Part shown: piece by piece, positions 16,825 through 26,900 of the stretch | Numbering within the stretch: position 1 is the first letter of the stretch | Layout: each line of letters opens with the position of its first letter | Origin: Prevotella merdae | GTDB taxonomy: Bacteria; Bacteroidota; Bacteroidia; Bacteroidales; Bacteroidaceae | Assembly: GCF_900290275.1 (NCBI RefSeq) | Contig: NZ_LT985324.1 | Coordinates: 847,896-911,895 of the forward strand | Length of the DNA stretch: 64,000 nt | Direction of reading: 5' to 3' | Notes under the pieces: model-generated | Told to the model about the DNA's origin: nothing | The model's input: the letters and a program-made list of their open reading frames with translations, nothing else | The model's database searches: none | Position numbers and translations under genes: made by a program

Positions 16825-17200
16825 TCATAAAGTATGATTATAGTGTCGTGAAAACAAAAAGGATGGCAAGGTGTTAATAATGCCTCCCATTGCACCCATC
16901 CAACCGCCACCAACGGCAACATTGACAGAATAGAATGGTACTGTGTAGGTAACACGAACCTTATTGTCGTTTATATCACACTTCTTTGGTTTTGCCTTCA
17001 GCAGGGATTACCTGAGTATAGGTGATGGCATTGTTCTTATCCAATGTCAACTGGGTACCGAGATTGGTTGCTGCATCAACCCATTTCTCTCCATACTTTT
17101 CTTTTGCGTACTTTTCCAACTCTTCTGCTCGCAGAATTTGAGCATTGACAGCACTGCATACAAACAATGCAGCAAGTGCAACTAAAATAATCTTTTTCAT
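16825..17200 (-). pseudogene. DUF4468 secreted protein, internally deleted
   Basis: A signal peptide (MKKIILVALAALFVCSAVNA) and RAEELEKYAKEKYGEKWVDAA...ITYTQVIPAEGKTKE begin a DUF4468-type protein, then the frame stops. In the next frame, KCDINDNKVRVTYTVPFY...GGGWMGAMGG matches the later part of the same family. The intervening ~60 residues are missing and the C-terminus is cut short. Deletion-derived pseudogene. Confidence 0.65.
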
Positions 17201-17252
17201 TTTCTATATCTTTATAATATAATAATGTGAATAATCCATTTTCAGAAGCTGA

Positions 17253-17501
17253 CTACCAACCACAATTACCGTCATAGCCCCCATCATTCTCGATGCCTTC
17301 ATACTCATCACGATCACAATAACTACTATCATGATAGTCTTCATAAGAACAATCATGGTCGCAGCAGCAATCGTCATAACCATCTTCATAGCCACGAGCA
17401 TAGTTTTCATGGTCTGAGGTTGTATTATTACCAGCGTTGCGATGCGCTTTCTTTTGGCTGTTAGAAACGCCGCTTGAAAATAAAAAATCGAATAGTCCCA
17501 T
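17253..17501 (-). CDS. Cys/Asp/Tyr-rich small protein
   Basis: 82 residues. MGLFDFLFSSG is followed by a stretch dominated by Asp, Cys, Tyr and Gly (YEDGYDDCCCDHDCSYEDYH), a plausible metal-binding composition. No family recognised. A TACCTTTG box lies 32-39 bases upstream of the start, which supports a real gene. Confidence 0.55.
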   Translation of the reverse strand: MGLFDFLFSSGVSNSQKKAHRNAGNNTTSDHENYARGYEDGYDDCCCDHDCSYEDYHDSSYCDRDEYEGIENDGGYDGNCGW

Positions 17502-17532
17502 ACCTTTTTCTATTAATGTTTAACTTCTGGTG

Positions 17533-17573
17533 CAAAGGTATGAATTGATTGTGCAGTCTATCTGCACAATCAA
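17533..17573 (-). promoter_or_regulatory. Promoter box and perfect 12-bp inverted repeat
   Basis: The minus-strand TACCTTTG at 17533-17540 fits a -7 box for the 82-residue gene. Immediately upstream is TTGATTGTGCAG (17545-17556), a 5-base loop and its exact complement (17562-17573). It overlaps the -33 region, so it is a good operator candidate. Confidence 0.6.
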
Positions 17574-17594
17574 AAGAATGTGCAAAAATGAAAG

Positions 17595-17628
17595 AAAAAA
17601 AGCAGAAAGAACTGTTTCTTCCTGCTTT
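17595..17628 (-). terminator. Rho-independent terminator of the defence operon
   Basis: Arms AAAGCAGAAAGAA (17599-17611) and TTCTTCCTGCTTT (17616-17628) form a 13-bp stem with one G-U pair and a 4-base loop. On the minus strand it is followed by a run of T. It lies 20 bases after the mcrC stop. Confidence 0.85.
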
Positions 17629-17648
17629 AATATATGTAATTTGACCAA

Positions 17649-18977
17649 TTATAATTGTCTTAATGTATCTACAAAGAATGCTTCTTTTGCTTTCATCTTT
17701 TTACAGAAGTCTGCATAAGAAGTGGACGTATGACAAATCTCAATACCTAATATATATAGTGATGCAGATGAGTCCTTCAACCGTGATTTTGGAATTTTCT
17801 GCTGTCTCTCAGACAAAGGAGCTATAAAAACTCCTTTCGAGGCCTGTAAGTTAGTGATGTATGTAATTAACTGATGAAGGTCATTGCGATTTACTTTTGA
17901 AACTTTTTCATAACTTTCAAGCTTCTTGTATTTTGCATCGAGAACAATATCATCTTTATAGAAATCTGGATAACGGATTCCACTATGATCTTCAAACAAA
18001 TAGATGCCACCTTTATGTTTCTTGTTTTCTGGATGCTTGAAGCCCTCTTTTTGTAGAATGGTATACAGATACTCTTCCCAAAGCCAGGCTCCATCAAACA
18101 GAATACCGCAAATCTCCTCATCTGTTTCTCCGTACTTTACTTCTTCCATTCTTAGAATCTGTAAGCAAAGGCATTGCAGGGGCTGGTATTCCGTATAGTA
18201 AGGATGACTCTTATGTCTAAGGTTCTTACCAATAATTGCACCACGCTCATTTTTGTTATATGAAGGAGTTAGTGAAATTATAGATTTTACATTGTCTATA
18301 GTTTCCTGGTCTAAACCTAATACGGATTGACCATATCTCTTTGACTTCATAAACTCAATTGTATGACGGATTAACTCTGTCATGTCATTGTCATAGGTAT
18401 ATTCACGAGTGGAGTATGCCACATTTCCTGCAAACGGAATGTTTTGGGCAATATGGCGTCCCCAGTCAATCGTACCTTTTAATTTTGAGTCGTTATGTTT
18501 GAAGTTCTGATACTCTCTGTATATGCCCTGGCGCATTGCGTTCCTTAGCAAGTGAGGGAACATAAACATGATAAAGTCAAATACATCCTCTTTTTCGTTG
18601 TTGTGATTAAGGTCAAAGAGATTGAATGAAAAGACCTTTTGAAGCATGTAATGTAAGAGATAGTCGTCGCGTCCTTCGTCAAAGCGGGATTTGATTTTTA
18701 TCTGCAGGTTTCCAACACCGATAAACCCCATCACATTTCCTGTGGTAATACGTACCTTTTCAGAGTCACTTGTATTTAGAATGGTCATAACTGAAGCTTC
18801 ACCGACTTTGTCGTCTGAATCCTCTATACTAAAGGGAAATACTAGCAGATTTTCATTTTCATGACATAATTGAGCTATTGTCTTGTCGGCAATAGGGAAT
18901 AAAGCTGAAACATCTTTGCGAAGAAATGTCCCAGCTTTCACCTGTCCAATATTATTGTCTGTTAAGTTAATTCTCAT
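17649..18977 (-). CDS. mcrC: McrC-type nuclease subunit
   Basis: 442 residues. N-terminal region with GNVMGFIGVGNLQIKIKSRFDEG, as in McrC. The C-terminal PD-(D/E)xK nuclease shows GIRYPDFYKDDIVLDAKYKKLE (about 335-355), giving D...D-A-K, followed by HQLITYITNLQASKGVFIAPL. It works with McrB as a GTP-driven nuclease that cuts modified (methylated) DNA. It overlaps mcrB by 11 bases and is the last gene before the terminator. Confidence 0.92.
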   Translation of the reverse strand: MRINLTDNNIGQVKAGTFLRKDVSALFPIADKTIAQLCHENENLLVFPFSIEDSDDKVGEASVMTILNTSDSEKVRITTGNVMGFIGVGNLQIKIKSRFDEGRDDYLLHYMLQKVFSFNLFDLNHNNEKEDVFDFIMFMFPHLLRNAMRQGIYREYQNFKHNDSKLKGTIDWGRHIAQNIPFAGNVAYSTREYTYDNDMTELIRHTIEFMKSKRYGQSVLGLDQETIDNVKSIISLTPSYNKNERGAIIGKNLRHKSHPYYTEYQPLQCLCLQILRMEEVKYGETDEEICGILFDGAWLWEEYLYTILQKEGFKHPENKKHKGGIYLFEDHSGIRYPDFYKDDIVLDAKYKKLESYEKVSKVNRNDLHQLITYITNLQASKGVFIAPLSERQQKIPKSRLKDSSASLYILGIEICHTSTSYADFCKKMKAKEAFFVDTLRQL

Positions 18978-20973
18978 CGACTAATTCATTATCATTAATA
19001 TTTGAGTTGCTTTCTTTGGTATCGAAGTAAGCATTTCTCAACTTTTCCATGATTTCGTCTGATTTGCGGAAACCACGTATATATTCTCTAAGCAATGGTT
19101 CGATATTCATATTCCATAGCTTTTCAAAGTTTCCACCATTATCACCCAACTTTAAGAAGTATGATGGGCCAACTTGGTAGGCTGGACCAAGCCCTTCAAT
19201 CTTGGATATCTCATTATTCAATCTTACCATTACATTCTTTGCCTTAGTGGCACATTCGAGTGTGTCGAGCATAGATTGTGTGTCTTCAGGCTTTATTTCC
19301 TTCCATGTGAATCTGCGACGCATAGCAAAGTCCATGCTCTCGATACTACGGTCTATATCATTCATTGTACCAAGAATGAATACGTTTTCAGGAATATAAA
19401 ATCCTTCAGCAAATACATCTGTTTTAGGGACAAGGTTCTGATATTGAGTCTTTACTCGTATATCTTTCTTGCCTCTATAACCAGGGTCAATGGCATAGAA
19501 TAGTTCACCAAATATTTTTGATGCCTCTCCACGATTGATTTCATCAATGATAAAGACAAAATCTTTTTTGACTACGTTACTTGCTGTTAATATTGAAATG
19601 TTCTTTTGTTTGTACACTTCTTTAAGTACAGCCCAGTACGCATAAGCATGACAACTTCCGATAGCATTCTTTACAGCATCGCTAATGTTTGAAATATTGT
19701 CCAAAGCCTCTGTTGTAGTATATACTTTTGCAAGTTTTGCTAATCTGGCAAAAGAAACGGTATATGTACGATTACTACTAGTTCCAGGAGTTTTCAGTTC
19801 TATATTATTAAAGTCTGTAACCTTAACCACCTCCATGGATTTTCCGTTTGTTTTAAGCTTAAATTCATTCAAATCACCATTATTAATTTTATCAATAACT
19901 GTATTATATTTATCATTCAGTGATTTTTCTTCCGATAACTCAGTGAGAGTTTTTTTGCTGTCCTCCAAATTCTTGATAGCTTTTTTGCAAAACTCTTTAA
20001 AAATGCCATCTTTACGCTCAAATCCCATCTGTCCATCAGACATCATAATAGGTCGGAACCCTTCTACAAAATCTGTATAGTCATAAGAAGGATGAAACTG
20101 CACAAAGCACATTTCGTCCTTACCACATCCCATTTCTCTTGCTATGGTCTGAGCCATAAAGGTCTTACCGGTACCAGGAGCACCAGTCAGAACTAAGTTC
20201 TTGCTCTCTTTAAGCAAGTCAATATATTTTTGATACATCATAGTGCTGTCTATTTTTGTTTCAACAAGATCATTTTCATTATCTTCCTTATCAGTATCTG
20301 TATTTTTTAATAATGTCCTATTATAGTACCACAATACAGTTTGGGCTGTAAGTGGCATACTTTGAATACATCCATTATTCTTTATTTCGTCATTGATGGA
20401 CAAAATCAATTCATTCTCTTTCTCAATCTCTGGAATAACGTATTGATCTAGTAATTCGTAAAAATGGACAAGCTTCAGACCAGCCTTTCGTGGCTTAACT
20501 TCTAAAAGCTTGCATAAATTTTTATATACGTCATTTTTATAAAAAGTATATTTCTGAGGATTATGGAATGCCAAGAAACAACTGATAAGTCGCTCATCGC
20601 ACATTGCACTCGTATGATTGGTAAACTTTGCTTTGATCTTATCATCCCATAATGTTTTGCAGCTTTCAGTAAAGTTTTCTATTCTTTCTTGTAGAAGGAT
20701 GTTTTCATCAAACAGTGCTCTAAAGAGTTTTCTATACTCTTCTGGTTCATATTTCACAAAATTTCTAATTGTGGTAATCTGTGAACTAAAACATAGATTC
20801 TTAAATTCTAGAGAATTAATCTCTTTAGAAAAATCTACAGCATTAGGGTCTGGGTGTCCATTTTGTTTGGACACCAATTCCCATTTATATAATTCTTCTA
20901 AATTAGAATCACCATTTAGCCCATATTGGATTTGGTGATTCTTGAATAATGTGACTATATCTCTTAAATTCAT
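18967..20973 (-). CDS. mcrB: McrB-type AAA+ GTPase subunit
   Basis: 668 residues. Walker A LVLTGAPGTGKT is near residue 264, Walker B is DFVFIIDEINRGEASKIFGEL, and NVFILGTMNDIDRSIESMDFAMRRRF is the sensor/arginine segment typical of McrB. The ~250-residue N-terminus is a variable DNA-recognition region of unknown specificity. Its ATG lies in the stop of the DruE-like gene (ATGA, 4-base overlap), so translation of the two is coupled. Confidence 0.92.
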   Translation of the reverse strand: MNLRDIVTLFKNHQIQYGLNGDSNLEELYKWELVSKQNGHPDPNAVDFSKEINSLEFKNLCFSSQITTIRNFVKYEPEEYRKLFRALFDENILLQERIENFTESCKTLWDDKIKAKFTNHTSAMCDERLISCFLAFHNPQKYTFYKNDVYKNLCKLLEVKPRKAGLKLVHFYELLDQYVIPEIEKENELILSINDEIKNNGCIQSMPLTAQTVLWYYNRTLLKNTDTDKEDNENDLVETKIDSTMMYQKYIDLLKESKNLVLTGAPGTGKTFMAQTIAREMGCGKDEMCFVQFHPSYDYTDFVEGFRPIMMSDGQMGFERKDGIFKEFCKKAIKNLEDSKKTLTELSEEKSLNDKYNTVIDKINNGDLNEFKLKTNGKSMEVVKVTDFNNIELKTPGTSSNRTYTVSFARLAKLAKVYTTTEALDNISNISDAVKNAIGSCHAYAYWAVLKEVYKQKNISILTASNVVKKDFVFIIDEINRGEASKIFGELFYAIDPGYRGKKDIRVKTQYQNLVPKTDVFAEGFYIPENVFILGTMNDIDRSIESMDFAMRRRFTWKEIKPEDTQSMLDTLECATKAKNVMVRLNNEISKIEGLGPAYQVGPSYFLKLGDNGGNFEKLWNMNIEPLLREYIRGFRKSDEIMEKLRNAYFDTKESNSNINDNELVDEN

Positions 20974-23900
20974 TTCGTATCTTCTATTGCTATATCAAAT
21001 TTTATATCCTGGTTCCTGCAGATGTCTATTTCTGTATCGTAGGTGATAGTGGATAGATCGTACATCTTTCGCTCACCTGGAGCGTTGTAGATAAACCATC
21101 CGTTCATAAAACCTCCATCAGGATAGATACATAGTTTCTTTCCAGCACATTCAAATGTGAGGACACGCCAATGCGTTAGACTACGTCTTGGTGCTGATAC
21201 GACAGGGGAGAGAGCACCTTTTATTCCATCCTCGTATTCCAATCCCTCAACCAATTCGTTTGCCAGGTTTTCAAGCCATGAGTCACGGTCTTCTGATGTA
21301 GGCTGATTGGCTCCAAGATTATCACGCTTTCCGTTGTCACTATTGTATCGCTCAACCAAGAACTCCAAGTTATAAGGAGAACCAATCTTCTTAATGAAGT
21401 ACTTGATAGTTTGTGAACACAAGATGATAGACAGGATGCTCTTCATGTGCTCATCTTGATAAGACACATTTACTACAGATTCTCTGTTAGCCTGACAATG
21501 AGCTACAAATGCCTGAACAATCTGTGATGCTCTATTGTCGATGATACCGGCAAGCCCAGATGTCTTGATGATTGTTGGGTCACCATCCACGAGTTTGAAT
21601 ATCTTCGTTGTAGCATCCACAATATCCGTCTTTATAAACTTTGCCTTGCATGCGAAGTTATTGGTACGGATATAGTATATGGTACCATTTCCCCACTTGT
21701 CATTCATTGTGATATGGTTAGGGTTGTTTGTAAAATACAATCTGCCATCAATGTATGCCAACGGGTAAAGCCCATTCCCTGCAAATGGATTCTTTATTTC
21801 CATCACTTCGTTTGTCCATCCCTTAACAGAGCGGATCATGCTCATCGCCGGTGTAGGTATAGCTATATCCGTATTCTTAACTACACAGAAAGAAGTCTGC
21901 TGACCATGAGGAGCAAAATAGTTGAAGAACTGACCTTTCCAACAATGGTCTGTGCCTTCATATTCCCAGCTTGCATAGTCATCATCAACGAAAATGAACT
22001 TCTCGTTCTGTGACAATGCAAATGTACGTTCCATCTTGGCAAGAGATGTTTCTGTAGCACTTTCTCCGAATACGCTCGATACAGCATTTGGCAGAACTTT
22101 TCTTGCAGAGCGTTCCTCTTCTATCCATGCCTTTGCTGCATCTATATCGATATGATTGATATAGTGTAGTGTGAACTTGTCTATCAATGCCTCCTTGTTG
22201 CCTGAACGTATTGCAGCCTCAATGATTGTATAGGCACGTTCTATAGCCGACTTCATCAAGTCCATAGCAGCCAGCTGGTTAGAATAGCCGGAACCACCAG
22301 GATTAGCATCGAAAATGCAAATATGTCCATTAGGTGTAATGGTAAAGTCGAGGTCTGTACGCTCAACATTCAATTCCTCAGACAAGGCTCTTGCAAAGAG
22401 CAATCCAAGAGTGATGAGCAGATCTTCTTCTTCATTACGACTGTTAATCCAGTCTTTCTGGAAATGGCGTATTCTAATCTCTGTATAATCTGTTTGGATG
22501 GTATCTCCCAAAACTACGTTTCGCTTGATGTAATCAGTACTGCCACATCCCAAACACTTATTCGGTTTCGGACCTTTTTTCACGAGTGCAAAGTGATAAT
22601 CTGGCTTATCCGTATCTTTTGATGCGATAGGATTCATTTCGTTTGGCAGCTTATCAGGGTCACTTGATGAGGCTGCAGGCCAGCTTTCAAGTACGGTCTT
22701 TCCGCATTTGGTACAATGACAATAGCCAAATCCTGTACCTTCATTATAATACAGTATCTGACCGTTGCCACTTTCTCTACTGCTACGGGTATCAAAAAGG
22801 TGTGGTTCAATACGATCCTGCTTCCATTCATCAGCTCCAATCAACTGAGCACTTACACGAGTATATACATTCTGGTCAAGAATTCGACTTGCCGATTCAT
22901 TCATGTCTGGAATAAATTCTGCAGGTTGCAACAGGTCGAGTTCTGTACTTGCACTAACTCTCCATTTCTCTAAAGAGTCCAATTCCTCTTTTGTATCAAT
23001 CACCACTTGTTCACGGTTGAAGTACAGCTTTTTGAACGTTACTTCTGGTTTGAAGAAGTTGGTGTATCTGATTCCACGTACGATTCTTACCATACCGTCT
23101 CTTGCAATAGGATTGCCCGGTGCATATTGAGACAATGCAGTACGAAGAGGGTATGATGGGTTCGATGGGGTAACCAATGTATATGATGTCTGTGATGAAG
23201 CATTTATATCAAACTCTACCACGTTCACTGGCATATTGGCATTTGGCGTAAAGCGATGAGTTGCCCAATATGAAATCAAACGGGAAGCTAATGGTTCAAT
23301 GAACTTCATTTCAAAGAATGCCTGTTGTCTTGCACTCTTTGCCTTCTTGTATGGTTCTGCATAATCCTGAATGCGCAATTCCAGTTCAGAATAGCATTTC
23401 TCGTTCATTTCACGAGCTTTGGAAACGACATACTGAGGCGGACGGCTACTAAAGATAGTGCCGTCTAACAAAATTCGAATCTTTCTTCTCAAATCATCAC
23501 TCAGCGACTCGCTGCATTTATTGTTGAATGCTTCATAAGGTGTACCAGTCTCGTCACCCAATCCATCCAATGGACTAATAGGAGCATTATCAGCCTTTTT
23601 CTTTACCTTAAAGTGGTTGCTCTCACCATCAGGAACTATCTGATAATTAGTATAGTAACTGATTACTTGCTCAGTGATACTGCCACCAGCCATTCCAAAA
23701 ACGCCAAATTCTCTAATGAGGAAAGAGTTAATATGACGTTGAATCACCTGGGCACTATTCAGATCAACAGTAGGCGAGTTGACGTTGCGCATGATGACAT
23801 TCTCCATAGGATTCAGCAATGTCCTTATACCTACAGCGTCAGATCCACACAGTGTAACACAGGCACTACGAACCTGGCCGCGTCGTCCACTACGACCGGC

Positions 23901-26900
23901 TCTCTGTTTATAGTTTGAAGGCATTGGTGGGACAGAAGTCATCATCACTAATTCCAAGTCACCGAGGTCAACACCCATCTCCATTGTTGTAGAACAAGCA
24001 AGGATGTTGAGTCTATGATCCTTGAAATCTTCTTGTACCTGACGACTAATCATCTTATCCACCTGTGCTGTATGCTCAGCCTGAATGAAGAGTTGAGGGA
24101 ATTGATGAATTTGAAGGAGACGATCTGAGAACGAACCGTTTTCTCCCCATAAATCATTATTCCAGAGAATCTTTCGATTATCTTTAGCCCATTCTTCTAT
24201 CACCTCATCAGCAGGATTTGGATTCATGCTATGGTTATGATAAGGGTAGGGAACCCATTTTTCATGAAGCTCTTCTTTCAAAGCTACTGGTTCGCCGCCG
24301 ATGACGTATGGTGAATAACCATGGAAGGTAATCTCTACGGGACGCAGACATTCTACATGATGTCTGCTACCAGACTGGTTTGTGTCACACAAATATACAT
24401 CATCATAGAGTTTGAAACCAAGTTTGGCAAGATTGAGTCGATAAGGAGTAAAATGAACTCCATCTTTTACCTCGTCTTTGTCTTTAACTTGTTTGTGTAA
24501 CTCCGTGTCATAATGCTTACCATGTTCCAGTAATTCGTATTTTAACGTCAGCTCATTCCACATGCAGTCTATAACATCCTGAATGTCTTGCTTATAACTG
24601 TTGATAGCATTCACTATTGAAATATGCTTCTCATTTGCAATCAGTTTTGCTAACAATCTGATGATACGAGATGGATTAGCTGCCTTGTCTCTGATGACTG
24701 GTTTGTGGACAGGACGACGCATTTCTTTTTTGGTGGCAAATCTTACCGTTTGGAATATGTCAACAGAGTCCTGGTCATCCATTGTCAAGAATACACACTC
24801 ACTCTGACGAGCAGTATAGTCCAGGAATAACTGCATTAAGGCGTGCCAATCCTTTTTAGAAATCTGATTTTCAGGTGATAGCTTACCATTGAATTCCTCT
24901 ACAGCATCAGGCAACTTTGAAGTCAATGCTGGTTGTAAGTCGTCATAGTAAGAGGCGAACAAACCCATTGTTTCTGGAGTTGCTGCAGACAAAGGTCTGT
25001 GAGACAGATATTCCACCATGAGGGATAGAATATATTTACGTTTCGTCTCTGGTTTTATATTGCCATCTTCATCAAGTTCTGGGCTCAGTTCAGAGCGTTC
25101 GGCAAACTGCTGACAGAAAATATCTGCCAGCCTATCATTGATAAGCACATCTAAAATGTCCTGCCATGACAAGAACTGATTAGGCTTCAGCTCATTGAGC
25201 AGTGCCTGAATAGCTTTTTCATCGCTACCTTCAAGAATGTCCAGTTTCTCTTCTGCATCCTTGTGCTGAGGGTCTTTTCTACCTGTAGTATCGTAAATAT
25301 TTTCGAAGTGCTTAATAGCCTCTTCCATTGTCATACTGCCAGCAGTAGCCATTCTGCATAACTCATGGTACAAAGTGCCATAGACCCACAGACGTTCTTC
25401 TTCCAAGTTCTGCTTAATGGTACTACGAGCTGCCATCTGGCGACTATCTACAAAACTGATATATTGCTGCCCTTTATGCAGATATATCTTAGATTCATCC
25501 TTTGGCTTTCCTTCTGTCATCAAGTCGAGAGTAGAAGGAGCTATCAATCTGGAGATAAAATCTGGAGCAACACGGAACTTCTGAAGTTTCTTAGCATCTT
25601 CTTCATCAGTTTGTATCACATCGGCATTGTCTTCGTCCTGCTTTGCCTGTTTTGTCAGCTTCGTACCACAATAAGGGCATTGGCAATGAGCATTGGCTAT
25701 GATTCTCCAACCTTTTGGTGCCGGATTGCTTGCTGTAACATTTAGCAGTCTGTTACCCTTGATAATATAAGGTATATTGTTGTCATATTCTGCATTCTCA
25801 CTTTTTGTAGTACCAAATACGTAGAGAGTTTTACCTGTATCTTCTGTATTGACAAGATCGAACATGTCGCTATCATCCATAGTAATAGGTTGATAGCCAA
25901 TGCCGTCATCATACTTCACTTCTTCTGCAATGGCAACATACTCACCGCAATGCTTACAACGGCTCATTTCCAATAAGGGTGCATCGTCTTTGCTCCTCTG
26001 TCCCGATTTGTTTTCCAAATAGACACGGAAACTACCATCCTCGGTATAGTGTGAGTCTGCAAGGTCAACATACAGGCCATGGTTTGGTACACGGTAGAAG
26101 TAATGTACTTTCACACGTAAGTCTTCCAGACCCATATCTTCTGCTTTTTGGCACATTTCGTCCAGTCGCACCAGCTTCTCCTCGATAGTCTCACCTTCCG
26201 TTATCAAGTCATCGAGTTTGCTATATCCGTCATGATTATCGTTGATAAGCTTAAGCCAATACTCTTTGTCCTCTTCAGGAATGACATCGATGCCTTTACG
26301 CTTACCATCCACATATTTCACCTGGTTAGTCTGCAATCCGGTAATTCCGGCAATGAAATCCTTCAGTTCTTCCTTGGCATTCTCACTACCATTGCCGATG
26401 GTAGCGGATGACGTTGCAAAGCGTACCTCGTCAGTAGTCACACCATAGGCCATGAGCACACGTCTGATCAGCATGGCAATCTCAGCGGCTCCAGCACCAG
26501 TATAGGTATGAGTCTCATCCAAAGCAATCCATCTCAGTGTGCCTTCGCCTTCCTCTTCCTGCTTTTCATGAATCAGCTTTCTATCCTTATCACGCAGCAA
26601 GATATACTCCAGCATGGTTGGGTTTGTCAACAGTATGTTGGCTGGGTGTTGACGCAATTCGGCACGAGTGGCTATGACATGAGGGTATTTTTCTTCAATG
26701 ACATTTCCAGCTTCATCCCTGGTTATACCACGGATGGCATCAATCTTACGGAGAACTTTTTTGTAGTTCTTATCCTCTTCATTAGGCAGAAACTCTGGCA
26801 TATCACCATTGTAAACAGCAAAAGTGAGATTTGTTCCTGCCAGCAGTTTTTCCATACGTGCCTTCTGATCCTCCATCAGTGCATTGAGAGGGTAGAGGAA

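Noticed and set aside
17204..17410. Met/Val-rich frame overlapping the Cys/Asp-rich gene
   Set aside because: Alternative frame of a repetitive coding sequence; the 82-residue reading has the better start and promoter.
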